Shown piece by piece: positions 7,932-15,084 of a DNA stretch of 32,014 nucleotides. The notes beneath the pieces are model-generated. The model was given only the letters and a program-made list of their open reading frames with translations. It did no database searches and had not been told where the DNA came from. Location of the stretch: contig JAZTWH010000058.1 of assembly GCA_045635765.1 (NCBI GenBank), positions 1 through 32,014 of the forward strand, in the 5' to 3' direction. The position numbers were made by a program, and so were the translations under genes. Each line of letters begins with the position of its first letter. The first letter of the stretch is position 1. Source of the DNA: RGIG995 sp045635765 (lineage in GTDB: Bacteria; Bacillota; Clostridia; Oscillospirales; UBA644).

Positions 7932-8631
7932 TCATTGATTTGTTTGTTTTTCGTCGCCTATTTCGTCAAGATAACCGGCGGTAATGACCCCGGAGGGTAA
8001 TGCAACGATTGCGATCCCAAAAACCGAAGAAATCATGGTGACGATTCTGCCGACGGTTGTGACGGGATATATATCTCCGTATCCTACCAGTCAGCGAGAT
8101 GGTTGCCCAGTAAATTGCATCAAAAAAGGTATCAAAGGATTCCGGTTCAACATTGTAGACAACCAATGCGGATACTATAACATATGCTACGGCAATTAAC
8201 ACTTTCTTCTGTTTTTTAAAAACTTTGGATATAATATCGAAACTTTTAGAATATCTTATAAATTTAAAGGCTCGAAAACTTTTAATGTTCGTAAGAGTCG
8301 AAAAAGTTTAAACAATTTGAAACTATTGTTGAGAATTGTAACAGAAGGCAAAATAGATAACCGGTCAATAATTGCCATTGGCGTCCATGGGTAAATAAAG
8401 AAAGATAGACCATTCTTTCTAATCTTATAGTCTGCTATAAAAAGCCTTAAAATGTAGTCAAAAATAAAAAACCCAACACTAGTCTATCCACTGAAAAACA
8501 GGGATTGTTTGTTTGAATGCAAGGGGAATAATGCTGATAACAATCGTAAGCATCATTACCAGGTCATAGACGGTGCTGTTCCGATTACGATTATCGCCCG
8601 GTTCAATGATTTCAAAAATTCTTCTTCTCAT
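7932..8631 (-). pseudogene. Decayed voltage-gated potassium channel (Kv/KcsA-type ion transporter)
   Basis: Pieces in three frames line up, in order, as one six-TM ion channel. The start at 8631 gives MRRRIFEIIEPGDN, then a stop after FQWID. A shifted frame reads IFDYILRLFIADYKIRK and an S4-like KLFKLFRLLRTLKVF. A further shift reads FKFIRYSKSFDI, then the segment NVEPESFDTFFDAIYWATIS. The last frame carries the selectivity filter VGYGDIYPVTT and ends GVITAGYLDEIGDEK before TGA at 7932-7934. Lesions seen: one in-frame TAG, two frameshifts in the sensor region, and an apparent 2-base deletion immediately before the VGYGD filter (T-T-VGYGD expected). The intact family protein is about 240-270 residues. 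It retains SD GAGGAC before the ATG. Confidence 0.9.
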
Positions 8632-8764
8632 AGATGTGTCCTCACTAAAATTTTCCTTCTAAAAGTGTAGCACATGAACTTGGATGTCAGAGTTGCATGG
8701 AAATCAATTTCCCCGCAGGTCTGCGGACAAAGGAGGTTTACTGTCCCTGCGAATGTGAGAAATT

Positions 8765-8797
8765 AATTGAAAAAGGACTTTCTTGCGAAAGTCCTTT
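8765..8797 (-). terminator. Terminator of tRNA-Leu
   Basis: An 11-bp stem AAAGGACTTTC/GAAAGTCCTTT (8787-8797 with 8772-8782) with a GCAA tetraloop, followed by TTCAATT on the minus strand. It starts 3 bases after the tRNA 3' end. Confidence 0.88.
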
Positions 8798-8799
8798 GT

Positions 8800-8884
8800 T
8801 GGTGCGGTCGGGGGGACTTGAACCCCCACGAGTCTCCTCACTACCACCTCAAAGTAGCGTGTCTGCCGATTCCACCACGACCGC
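8800..8884 (-). tRNA. tRNA-Leu (anticodon GAG)
   Basis: An 85-nt gene with the CCA end encoded. The acceptor stem GCGGTCG pairs with CGACCGC, followed by discriminator A and CCA. The anticodon stem CTACT/GGTAG encloses the loop TTGAGGT, giving anticodon GAG, which reads CUC and CUU. A long variable arm (TGAGGAGACTCG) marks a class II tRNA, and the T arm is GGGGG-TTCAAGT-CCCCC. It has its own promoter and terminator. Confidence 0.96.
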
Positions 8885-8907
8885 ATATGAAATTTTCATG
8901 CCTATAT

Positions 8908-8936
8908 ATTATAGCAACTTTGCAAGCGTTTGTCAA
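8908..8936 (-). promoter_or_regulatory. Consensus sigma-A promoter of tRNA-Leu
   Basis: Perfect TTGACA (8931-8936), a 17-nt spacer and perfect TATAAT (8908-8913), about 24 bases before the mature 5' end. The flanking CCCCTTGACAAACG also occurs at the thrS promoter. Confidence 0.93.
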
Positions 8937-9038
8937 GGGGTAAATTTGAAAAAAAACGGAAATTATAAAAAATTTCCTGAGGATTCGACGATTGTTTGGG
9001 GCATAATAAGGACAAATACGATAAAGGAGAAAAAAAGA

Positions 9039-9227
9039 ATGTTGATGCTTCATCGAAAAAAACACGGTTCCACCTCCATTGGTATTGCCGTGGCGGTCAT
9101 CGCCGCCGCCCACATTGCCGCCGGAGTGCTTTTGTGCAAGGGTTCTTGCCATCATTCGGTTACGCTGCCCAAAATCGCAAAACGGGCAAAGCGGACCGTG
9201 GTTGGCCTGGTTCGGGAATTTTTATAA
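9039..9227 (+). CDS. Small single-pass membrane protein, unknown
   Basis: ATG at 9039 has SD AAAGGAG 10 bases upstream; 62 residues. A basic N-terminus (HRKKHGSTS) is followed by a Gly/Ala-rich membrane helix (about residues 14-32) and a short basic C-terminal part (KIAKRAKR) ending in VREFL. The pattern resembles small stress- or YtxH-like membrane peptides (inference). Two Cys and a His pair (CKGSCHH) follow the helix. It is not recognised as a named family, and it could be functional or a recently arisen ORF. Confidence 0.55.
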   Translation: MLMLHRKKHGSTSIGIAVAVIAAAHIAAGVLLCKGSCHHSVTLPKIAKRAKRTVVGLVREFL

Positions 9228-9230
9228 AAT

Positions 9231-9285
9231 GAATACACCCTGTTTGTCTTGCTTCCCAAGGAAGTTTGGCAAAGAGGGTGTAGAT
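9231..9285 (-). terminator. Likely terminator of the polysaccharide deacetylase gene
   Basis: Outer stem TACACCCT/AGGGTGTA (9234-9241 with 9275-9282) around an inner hairpin CTTCC/GGAAG, followed on the minus strand by TTCATTTT. The stem has internal mismatches. Confidence 0.5.
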
Positions 9286-9288
9286 TAC

Positions 9289-10326
9289 TTAATATGCTTT
9301 GTTGTATTTTTTTCCGGGTTGCATTTCTTCTCCCAGCAGTTCTGAAACGGTAACAAATTCATATCCCTGCTCTGCCAAGGCAGGAAGGACGATTTTGACC
9401 GCTTCCAGGGAGTTGAAGTAGAGGTCGTGCATCAGGATAATATCCCCGGCGGTGGTTGCGGTGACGATGTTCTGCACGATGCGGTTGATGTTCTGCTGCG
9501 TTCTTCTGGAATAGGAGTAATCCTTGGTGTCCACATTCCACAAAATTACCGAATAGGGGGAGTTGGCCACCCGGGGATTAGTAATGGAGCCGCCTACGGG
9601 ACGCATCAGGACGGGAGCTTTCCCCGTGACGCCTTCGATGAGAGACGCCGTCGTTTGAATCTCGTATTGATAGGTGCTTTCACTGCACTTGTTGTAATAG
9701 GCGGTGTGAGTATAGGCGTGGATTCCGATTTCGTGTCCCAAGTCCGAGGCGTATTTTACCACCCCGGAATCGTAGGTGGCATTGCCCATTCGGTTTCCCA
9801 CCACAAAGAAGGTGCATCGGCCACCGTATTTGGCGAATTCATCGGCAATCGCCCTGGTCACCGGGGCATAGGGACCGTCGTCAAAGGTGAAGGCAATTTT
9901 TTTTGAACTCCCTTCCGGCGGAGGAGTGATCTGCCCTAAAATTTCGCTGAGGGGAATGTCTTGGGTCCCTCCGGGATTTTGGGTACTTTCCGTATTGGTC
10001 GTGCTTTGGGGCTGGGCATCGGTCTGAGTTCCGGTTTCTGTTTGCGTTTCGCTCTCGGTTTGGGTTTCGGCGCCGGAATCGGTCTGGGAATCGGTATCAT
10101 CCTGGGATTCCGATCCGTCGGAGACCTCAGATCCGGAAACGCCGTCGGGTTGCTCTGACCGCAAGTCCGATTGGGATCCGGTGATGATTTGCGAGCCTTG
10201 GGAATCGGGAGACGGCTCGGGAGTATTGGAATTCCGCAGAGTCCAGGCAAGCAAAACAGACCCTGCCCCCAAAGCCAGCAGGAGCAAGGCACTCAGTATT
10301 CCTTTCCAAAGACGGTTTTTCTTCAT
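9289..10326 (-). CDS. Membrane-anchored polysaccharide deacetylase (NodB domain)
   Basis: 345 residues. An N-terminal membrane anchor (about 9-28) is followed by a long Ser/Thr/Gln/Asp/Glu-rich linker (about 33-125) and a NodB domain (about 142-335). Catalytic landmarks: TFDDGP (147-152, base and metal Asp), the metal His pair in GHEIGIHAYTH (H203, H207), MRPVGG (R242; RPPYG is usual) and ILMHD (H300, D301). The family removes N-acetyl groups from peptidoglycan or chitin-like polymers outside the membrane, so a wall-modifying role is likely; the exact substrate is open. SD GGGAG lies before the ATG, and a consensus promoter drives it divergently from rsmG. Confidence 0.9.
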   Translation of the reverse strand: MKKNRLWKGILSALLLLALGAGSVLLAWTLRNSNTPEPSPDSQGSQIITGSQSDLRSEQPDGVSGSEVSDGSESQDDTDSQTDSGAETQTESETQTETGTQTDAQPQSTTNTESTQNPGGTQDIPLSEILGQITPPPEGSSKKIAFTFDDGPYAPVTRAIADEFAKYGGRCTFFVVGNRMGNATYDSGVVKYASDLGHEIGIHAYTHTAYYNKCSESTYQYEIQTTASLIEGVTGKAPVLMRPVGGSITNPRVANSPYSVILWNVDTKDYSYSRRTQQNINRIVQNIVTATTAGDIILMHDLYFNSLEAVKIVLPALAEQGYEFVTVSELLGEEMQPGKKYNKAY

Positions 10327-10356
10327 AAAGAATTCTCCCGAATAAAGGTTTTTTTT

Positions 10357-10385
10357 ATTATAACACCCAAAATGTCAAATGTCAA
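10357..10385 (-). promoter_or_regulatory. Consensus sigma-A promoter of the deacetylase gene
   Basis: TTGACA (10380-10385), a 17-nt spacer and TATAAT (10357-10362) on the minus strand. A second TTGACA lies inside the spacer but at a poor distance (10 nt). Confidence 0.9.
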
Positions 10386-10432
10386 TTCTTTTTGTCGGGT
10401 TTTGAAAAAAAGTTCGATTTCAAAGGAAATCC

Positions 10433-10461
10433 TTGACAAATTTGTCCTAATATGATATACT
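10433..10461 (+). promoter_or_regulatory. Sigma-A promoter of rsmG
   Basis: TTGACA (10433-10438), a 17-nt spacer and TATACT (10456-10461), 23 bases before the rsmG ATG. It is divergent from the deacetylase promoter, with 47 bases between the -35 boxes. Confidence 0.88.
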
Positions 10462-10484
10462 GAATCCGATTTTGGAGGGGTATT

Positions 10485-11222
10485 ATGGATTTTGGACTTG
10501 ATATGGAATTGCAACGGGTTTTTTCTTCCAACGGCTTGTCCTTGAACCGGGAACAGGAAGTACTGTTTTCCCGTCTCACACAGCAGATGCTTCGGGTCAA
10601 CGGGTATATGAATCTGACGGCGGTTGTCGATCCCAAGCAGATCGCAGTGAAGCATTATGCGGACTGTGCATCTCTGGCGTCGTTGCCTTTGGCCGGAGAA
10701 CGGGTCTGCGACGTGGGGGCAGGAGCCGGATTCCCCACCCTTCCCTTGGCGATTCTTCGTCCCGATTTGAGGATTACCGCCGTGGACTCCACCGAAAAGC
10801 GGATGAGGTACGTGGCTCAAACCGCCACGGAACTGGCCTTGACCGGGGTGTCGGTTTTAACCGCCCGTGCGGAAGAGATGGGAAAGCAGTCGGAATACCG
10901 GGAATCCTTTGATTTTGTGACAGCCCGTGCCGTGGCTCCGTTGAATCTTCTTTGCGAGTTGTGTTTGCCTTTGGTCGCAGTGGGGGGACGATTTTGTGCC
11001 CTGAAGGCCGCCGGAGGCAGAGAAGAGTTGGACCAATCTCGGAAGGCTGCGGAAATTTTAGGAGCAAAGGTCGCGGAGGTCCGGGAATTTTCCCTTTCCG
11101 ATCCCTTTGGTACCATTCCCGAGGAAGGATTAAAACGGGTGCTGATTCTATTTGAAAAGGTTGCTCCCACCCCCGAGCAATACCCAAGACGGTATGCAAA
11201 AATGCAATCCAAGCCTTTGTAA
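10485..11222 (+). CDS. rsmG: 16S rRNA (guanine-527-N7)-methyltransferase
   Basis: 245 residues, the usual RsmG/GidB length. The N-terminal YMNLTAVVDP (about 41-50) matches the conserved N-L-T-A/I motif. The SAM-binding motif I is VCDVGAGAGFPTLPLAI (about 74-90), with motif II ending at ITAVDSTEKR. Later DFVTARAVAPL matches the conserved 'xxRAVAxL' segment of the family. The enzyme methylates G527 of 16S rRNA in the cytoplasm, and loss gives low-level streptomycin resistance in other bacteria. ATG at 10485 has SD GGAGGGG. It stands alone rather than beside parA/parB or mnmG, which it often accompanies elsewhere. Confidence 0.95.
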   Translation: MDFGLDMELQRVFSSNGLSLNREQEVLFSRLTQQMLRVNGYMNLTAVVDPKQIAVKHYADCASLASLPLAGERVCDVGAGAGFPTLPLAILRPDLRITAVDSTEKRMRYVAQTATELALTGVSVLTARAEEMGKQSEYRESFDFVTARAVAPLNLLCELCLPLVAVGGRFCALKAAGGREELDQSRKAAEILGAKVAEVREFSLSDPFGTIPEEGLKRVLILFEKVAPTPEQYPRRYAKMQSKPL

Positions 11223-11316
11223 AAACAAAAGGATTGTGAGGGCGTCCGCAAAAAATAAGGGAAACAAAGACGCTCCCCTTATGATTGCCGAAGAAAAGGC
11301 GTTTCATTCAACCGAA

Positions 11317-11370
11317 TAAAAATGCAGAATACCCGCGGAATTCCTTCCCGCCCTGTTCTGCATTTTTTTA
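11317..11370. terminator. Bidirectional terminator between rsmG and the Nudix gene
   Basis: AAAAATGCAGAA (11317-11328) pairs with TTCTGCATTTTT (11356-11367), with an inner CGCGG/CCGC helix. It is A-rich on the left and T-rich on the right, so it can serve both convergent genes. Confidence 0.8.
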
Positions 11371-11379
11371 TTGTGGCAT

Positions 11380-11844
11380 TTACAGAACTGTTCCGTTAAG
11401 GATGGCCCGTTTCAAATGATTTCCTTCATATTCCAATTTCAGAGAAAAGAAGGGTGCGTCCTCATCCAACAGTCGCAAAAAGATTTTGTCCCCTTCCCAT
11501 TGGGGCAAAGTGTCAAAGACCTGCTTTTTGATCCATTGTAATTCTCCTTCGGTGCAATCGATCAACTCTCCCTCCGCGGAGGTCCCGGTGAATAGGTGCA
11601 TGTATTCTCCTTCGGAACGGTCAGACACGAAGGTTACGATCCCCCGGTATCGGTAGTCGGTCAGGGTCAGGCCCGTTTCCTCCTTGACTTCCCGCAGAAC
11701 ACATTCTTCCGGGGATTCATTCTCCTCAAAATGACCGCCGATGCCGATCCACATCCCCTCGTTAAGGTCGTTCTTTTTCTTGATCCGGTGGAGCAGAAGC
11801 ACTTCCTCTTCCCGGAAAATATAACACAAGGTGGTATTTTTCAT
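11380..11844 (-). CDS. Nudix hydrolase, MutT/8-oxo-dGTP diphosphatase-like
   Basis: The start was set at ATG 11844 (MKNTTLCYIF), with SD AAAGGACTG upstream. The longer in-frame reading back to about 12039 runs through a terminator and repeat DNA. The 154-residue product contains a complete Nudix box from about residue 47: G-x5-E-x7-REVKEETGL, with the WIGIGGH lead-in. The family hydrolyses nucleoside diphosphates linked to another group. MutT-type sanitising of oxidised dGTP is a common annotation for this branch, but specificity cannot be read from the sequence. It lies downstream of an XRE regulator gene, separated by a terminator. Confidence 0.88.
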   Translation of the reverse strand: MKNTTLCYIFREEEVLLLHRIKKKNDLNEGMWIGIGGHFEENESPEECVLREVKEETGLTLTDYRYRGIVTFVSDRSEGEYMHLFTGTSAEGELIDCTEGELQWIKKQVFDTLPQWEGDKIFLRLLDEDAPFFSLKLEYEGNHLKRAILNGTVL

Positions 11845-11863
11845 AGAGACAGTCCTTTCTTTG

Positions 11864-11965
11864 GGCGGTGTTTCCTCGGTTGCATAATACGGTATTTTAC
11901 GATATTTTCTAATGTAAGACGGCGTGTTGTCAATTGTGCAAGGCGGTATTTCTCCGGTTGCGTAA
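11864..11965. repeat. Two imperfect 24-bp direct repeats upstream of the Nudix gene
   Basis: Copies at 11864-11887 and 11942-11965 match at about 20 of 24 positions (ggcggt-g/a-tttc..cggttgc-a/g-taa). Read on the minus strand in one frame they give YATEETPP and YATGEIPP. The DNA between is A/T-rich and contains a lone TTGACA (minus strand). Such short units may be a dispersed repeat family in the genome, which is inference. Confidence 0.55.
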
Positions 11966-11992
11966 CGTGTTGCCACTAGGGGGGTACTTTCC

Positions 11993-12029
11993 GAAAACAA
12001 AGGGCCTGCAGAACGCAACTGCAGGCCCT
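11993..12029 (-). terminator. Terminator of the XRE regulator gene
   Basis: An 11-bp stem AGGGCCTGCAG/CTGCAGGCCCT (12001-12011 with 12019-12029), followed on the minus strand by TTGTTTTC. It begins 7 bases after the stop codon. Confidence 0.88.
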
Positions 12030-12035
12030 TTCGTT

Positions 12036-12248
12036 TCATCGTCTTTTGGGATTCTCACTCTGACCGAGCAGGTAGTCCACCGAAACGTTATAAAAATTCG
12101 ACAGGCGAATCAGTACGTCGGTGGGGATGTCTCTGGCTCCCAACTCGTAACGAGAGTAGCAAACCTGAGAGCAACTGAGGATCTGGGCGATGTCTGTTTG
12201 TGTGAGATCATGGTCTTCCCGAAGATCTCTGATCTTTTGGTACTGCAT
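12036..12248 (-). CDS. Small XRE-family helix-turn-helix regulator
   Basis: ATG at 12248 (MQYQKIRDLR) was chosen because AGGAG lies 8 bases upstream; a GTG three codons earlier sits directly on the SD. The 70-residue product is one Cro/C1-type HTH domain: LREDHDLTQTDIAQIL (helices 1-2), CSQVCYSRYELGARDI (recognition helix and turn), then VLIRLSNFYNVSVDYLLG, the standard ending of this family. It is a single-domain DNA-binding protein, likely dimeric. An inverted repeat just downstream of its transcription start could be its own operator. Confidence 0.9.
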   Translation of the reverse strand: MQYQKIRDLREDHDLTQTDIAQILSCSQVCYSRYELGARDIPTDVLIRLSNFYNVSVDYLLGQSENPKRR

Positions 12249-12297
12249 GGCGTACACTCCTGTTGTGTGATTTTTTTGTATGATGTGTTCATGCAGT

Positions 12298-12337
12298 GAA
12301 TGCAGGAAATCTGCATTCCTGCGTTGGGTCTATTATA
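12298..12337 (-). promoter_or_regulatory. Extended -10 promoter and candidate operator of the XRE gene
   Basis: On the minus strand, TATGCTATAAT gives an extended -10 (TATAAT at 12332-12337); the -35 region is weak. The perfect inverted repeat GAATGCAG-5 nt-CTGCATTC (12298-12305 with 12311-12318) lies a few bases after the expected start of transcription. That is a natural site for autoregulation, which is inferred. Confidence 0.6.
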
Positions 12338-12858
12338 GCATACTTCTTTTCAAGATGTGTGAAAATAAACCGAAATGGTATAAAACTTTTTGTGAAATCA
12401 TCGAAAAATGCCAAAAAACCGAAAAGTGGACCGGGGAGCCCTCCATTTGCCGGAACATTCCGTTACGGTATAAGACCCGGGAAAAATGTCAGAGCTTGTC
12501 TTGGGATCGTTGTTCTTTTCGGTAGATTTCGGGGGCAGGAGTGAGGGGGACGGAAAAAAGCCTTGATCGGTTTGTGACAGGATCCCTTCAGCATTTGTAG
12601 AATCGGTTTTCAGTCAAATATGGCCCATTCATAGCGAAATCCTTTAAATTCGGAAAAATTCCGCGAGCTCAAAAAAATACAGAGATTAAGAAGGTCAATC
12701 TTGTTATGCCTTGTTCTATTATGACACAAGACAAATCTCCGCGTCAAGAAACTGCCCCAATTTGTACTGTCTCCGCGAGCAGGGGCAATTCCTCGGTGGA
12801 GGGATCTTTTTTGTTCTTTTAAAAAATCCTGTTCGGAGAAAAAAGTTGGAATATTCTA
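12338..12858. other. Gene-free intergenic stretch
   Basis: No reading frame with an SD site, no tRNA-like fold and no strong terminator were found here. Frames open on the plus strand (for example from about 12280) lack ribosome sites and family features. The region carries only the upstream part of the XRE promoter and the approach to the next promoter at 12859. Confidence 0.6.
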
Positions 12859-12887
12859 TTGACATTGCAACTTTTGCGTGCTATAAT
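12859..12887 (+). promoter_or_regulatory. Consensus sigma-A promoter of the beta-helix gene
   Basis: Perfect TTGACA (12859-12864), a 17-nt spacer and perfect TATAAT (12882-12887). The expected transcript starts near 12894 and immediately forms the hairpin GGGGAAAA-gagc-TTTTTTCCCC (12900-12921) before SD AAAGGAG. Confidence 0.92.
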
Positions 12888-12941
12888 GTACTAAAAAAAG
12901 GGGAAAAGAGCTTTTTTCCCCGATAAAGGAGATTTTTTTGC

Positions 12942-14555
12942 ATGGAACCGTTGAGTTTGTCTGTAAAACTGGAGAGTAATCACTCCTATTACGCCGAGAA
13001 TGACATTTCTGTTTATTTGAAACAGACTTTTCGGTTGACTGACAGTATTTACCGATCTCTCTATACATCGGAAAAAAAATACCTGGATACGGCTTTTTAT
13101 TTGAACGGGTTGAAAAACGTAACCTTGGATTTTTGCGGCAAAACTCTGTTGCTCCACGACGAGACCATTCAGCCCTTCGTATTGCATAACTGTGAAAACA
13201 TCACGGTAAAGAACCTGACGATTCTGTACGAACGCAGTTTTATGAACGAAATTGACGTGGTGGATGCCGACTCCGAAAGAATTGTTCTGAAGCAAACGGA
13301 ACGGCAAAAAAAGTTTTTCCCCATCAAGGTGGAGGACGGGTTGATCATTCCCGTATCCGGGGAAAAAGAATACCGGGACGGCCTTGCCTACCCCCACTTT
13401 TTTAATCTCTACTCCAAGGAGACGGGAGAGGTGGAAGCCATGTGCCTGATCCGCGTCGGAAAGGACCTTCCCGAAATTTCAAAGGAGGAATTCCCGTGGC
13501 ATTATTATGTCCTTTGTGCCGAACAAAAAGGGGATTGCATTGAGCTTCGGGGGGAGATTCCCCAAGGGATCCGCCCGGGAACGGTCAGCGTTCAGTCCCA
13601 TTCCCGGCGGGACGTAAGCGCATTGTTTTTGATTTCTTCCCAAGGGATTCTTTTGGAGAATGTCCGGGTCATGAATGGCTCCGGAATGGGGATTTTGGGG
13701 ATGTACACCAAGGATATTACCTTAAACGGCGTTAAGTTTTTGAAGGATGAACAGTCCCAAGGGATGTCCACCAATGCGGCCGATGCCGTTCATCTGGTGT
13801 CCTGCTCCGGCAAAATTGAGATGACGGACAGCATTTTTGAAGGAATGAAGGACGATGCTGTGAATATTCATTGTAACTATTATACGGTCACCTCGGTGAA
13901 GGACGGACTGGTTTTTGCCAAGATCAAGACCGATATTCAGCGGGAGCCTGTGGTCAACGCCCATTACAAAATGTTTGATCAGGGGGATTGTCTGCAGTTG
14001 TTTTCCGGTTGTTCCATGGTGGAAAAGGGCAGATACACCGTAAAGAACGTCGAAGTGACGGACGAATTCGAAGTGGCTCTTCATTTGGACGGGGATCTGG
14101 AAGGCATTGAGGCGGGGGATACCCTTGAGAATTTTTCCACCCAGCCTGAATGCCACATTCAACGGTGTCGCTTTGGAAAGGCCAAGACCCATCTTCGCCT
14201 CCAGTCCAGAGGTAAGATCGTGATGGAGGATTGCGAATGTTCCCTGGTGGTGCTTCTTCCCGGGGATAAGAATTATTGGTACGAGGGAAGCCCCGTGCGG
14301 GATCTCACCATTCAAAATTGCACCTTTACCGGGGCGGGCGGTCGCATCGTCTCCCGGCCGGATTACTTCGAGGTCCGCCCGGAGGAATCCTATTACCACA
14401 AGGGAATCAAGATCCTTTCCAACCGTTTCGAGGCGGAAAATGCGCTTACCCTTTCTTCCTGTGAAGGGGTGACGTTCTTGGGGAATACCAATACCCGGGG
14501 CGTTCCCTTTCAAAATCAATTTACCGACTGTGACAAAATCGAGACCGATGCCTGA
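12942..14555 (+). CDS. Right-handed parallel beta-helix protein, GH110-like glycosidase candidate
   Basis: 537 residues rich in the short repeating strands of a parallel beta-helix (for example ITVKNLTILY, ILLENVRVMN, ITLNGVKFL, RDLTIQNCTF, IKILSNRFEA). The segment ADAVHLVSCSGKIEM (about 279-293), followed by FEGMKDDAVNIH (about 299-310), closely resembles the core of GH110 alpha-1,3-galactosidases, where a 'D-x-x-H-f-s-x-C-x-G' strand and a 'DD-x-I/V-N-V/I-H' strand carry the Asp residues thought to be catalytic. There is no signal peptide, whereas many GH110 enzymes are exported, so it would act on imported sugars. SD AAAGGAG is 12 bases before the ATG. It has a private promoter and terminator. 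Another carbohydrate-active beta-helix family cannot be excluded. Confidence 0.7.
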   Translation: MEPLSLSVKLESNHSYYAENDISVYLKQTFRLTDSIYRSLYTSEKKYLDTAFYLNGLKNVTLDFCGKTLLLHDETIQPFVLHNCENITVKNLTILYERSFMNEIDVVDADSERIVLKQTERQKKFFPIKVEDGLIIPVSGEKEYRDGLAYPHFFNLYSKETGEVEAMCLIRVGKDLPEISKEEFPWHYYVLCAEQKGDCIELRGEIPQGIRPGTVSVQSHSRRDVSALFLISSQGILLENVRVMNGSGMGILGMYTKDITLNGVKFLKDEQSQGMSTNAADAVHLVSCSGKIEMTDSIFEGMKDDAVNIHCNYYTVTSVKDGLVFAKIKTDIQREPVVNAHYKMFDQGDCLQLFSGCSMVEKGRYTVKNVEVTDEFEVALHLDGDLEGIEAGDTLENFSTQPECHIQRCRFGKAKTHLRLQSRGKIVMEDCECSLVVLLPGDKNYWYEGSPVRDLTIQNCTFTGAGGRIVSRPDYFEVRPEESYYHKGIKILSNRFEAENALTLSSCEGVTFLGNTNTRGVPFQNQFTDCDKIETDA

Positions 14556-14562
14556 GTTTCAA

Positions 14563-14600
14563 AACCCGCCCGGAGAACCAACTCTCCGGGCGGGTTTTTC
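14563..14600 (+). terminator. Terminator of the beta-helix gene
   Basis: A G/C-rich stem CCCGCCCGGAGA/TCTCCGGGCGGG around a short loop, followed by ttttt. It starts just after the stop at 14555. Confidence 0.92.
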
Positions 14601-14718
14601 AGCTGTTCCTGTAAAACACCTTGGGTCGGCTTTTTGTTTTTTTTGTTTAAAATGACCAAAGTTTTAAAATATATTTATAACTATTGTGTATAAGGTATAA
14701 GAAAATGCAAAAACCCCC

Positions 14719-14747
14719 TTGACAACGGGGGTGAAACGTGTTATAAT
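14719..14747 (+). promoter_or_regulatory. Consensus sigma-A promoter of the structured-RNA/micro-ORF unit
   Basis: Perfect TTGACA (14719-14724), a 17-nt spacer and perfect TATAAT (14742-14747). No long reading frame follows on this strand, so the product is an RNA or very short peptides. Confidence 0.92.
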
Positions 14748-14851
14748 AAAACCACAAAGAGGAGAACCCCGGCGAGAGGAAATCCTCACCACGGTGCCTG
14801 CGGCACGACCACGCCGGAAGCGTTGTTTTCTTGGAAAAGGAGACGAGGAGT

Positions 14852-14872
14852 ATGCGAAGCCCGAATATCTGA
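14852..14872 (+). CDS. Micro-ORF 1 (MRSPNI)
   Basis: Six codons and TGA, with AAGGAG 9 bases before the ATG. The same peptide is encoded by micro-ORF 2 with three synonymous differences. Its last codons sit in a hairpin (14860-14865 with 14873-14878) whose 7-nt loop TATCTGA contains the stop. Whether it is translated is unknown. Confidence 0.35.
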   Translation: MRSPNI

Positions 14873-14951
14873 TTTGGGTTGCCCCGGTAAGTGACCGAGG
14901 TGCCCCGAAATGATTCGACCCCGTTGGATTCCCCGAGAGGAGAACCGAAGG

Positions 14952-14972
14952 ATGAGAAGTCCCAATATCTGA
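14952..14972 (+). CDS. Micro-ORF 2 (MRSPNI)
   Basis: Exactly 100 nt after micro-ORF 1, with GAGGAG 9 bases before the ATG. It encodes the same hexapeptide using AGA-AGT-CCC in place of CGA-AGC-CCG. The equivalent hairpin is CCCAA/TTGGG (14961-14965 with 14974-14978). Confidence 0.35.
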   Translation: MRSPNI

Positions 14973-15063
14973 GTTGGGTGCCGTAGCAAAGGGTTACGGT
15001 TTCCCGAAATCGAAAAGCTCGTCCGAAGAAAACCCGGTCGTTTTCCCGGAAGGAGAACGAGAG

Positions 15064-15084
15064 ATGAAAATTGCTAAAAAGTAA
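15064..15084 (+). CDS. Micro-ORF 3 (MKIAKK)
   Basis: Again six codons plus a stop (TAA), with AAGGAG 8 bases before the ATG. The peptide differs from MRSPNI but is also basic. A GGG...CCC hairpin with a CCGCA/TGCGG stem follows the stop. Confidence 0.35.
   Translation: MKIAKK

Noticed and set aside
8641..8700. Possible promoter (CTGACA...TACACT) of the K+ channel pseudogene
   Set aside because: The spacer is only 15 nt and the -10 is poor; the gene is decayed, so no call was made.
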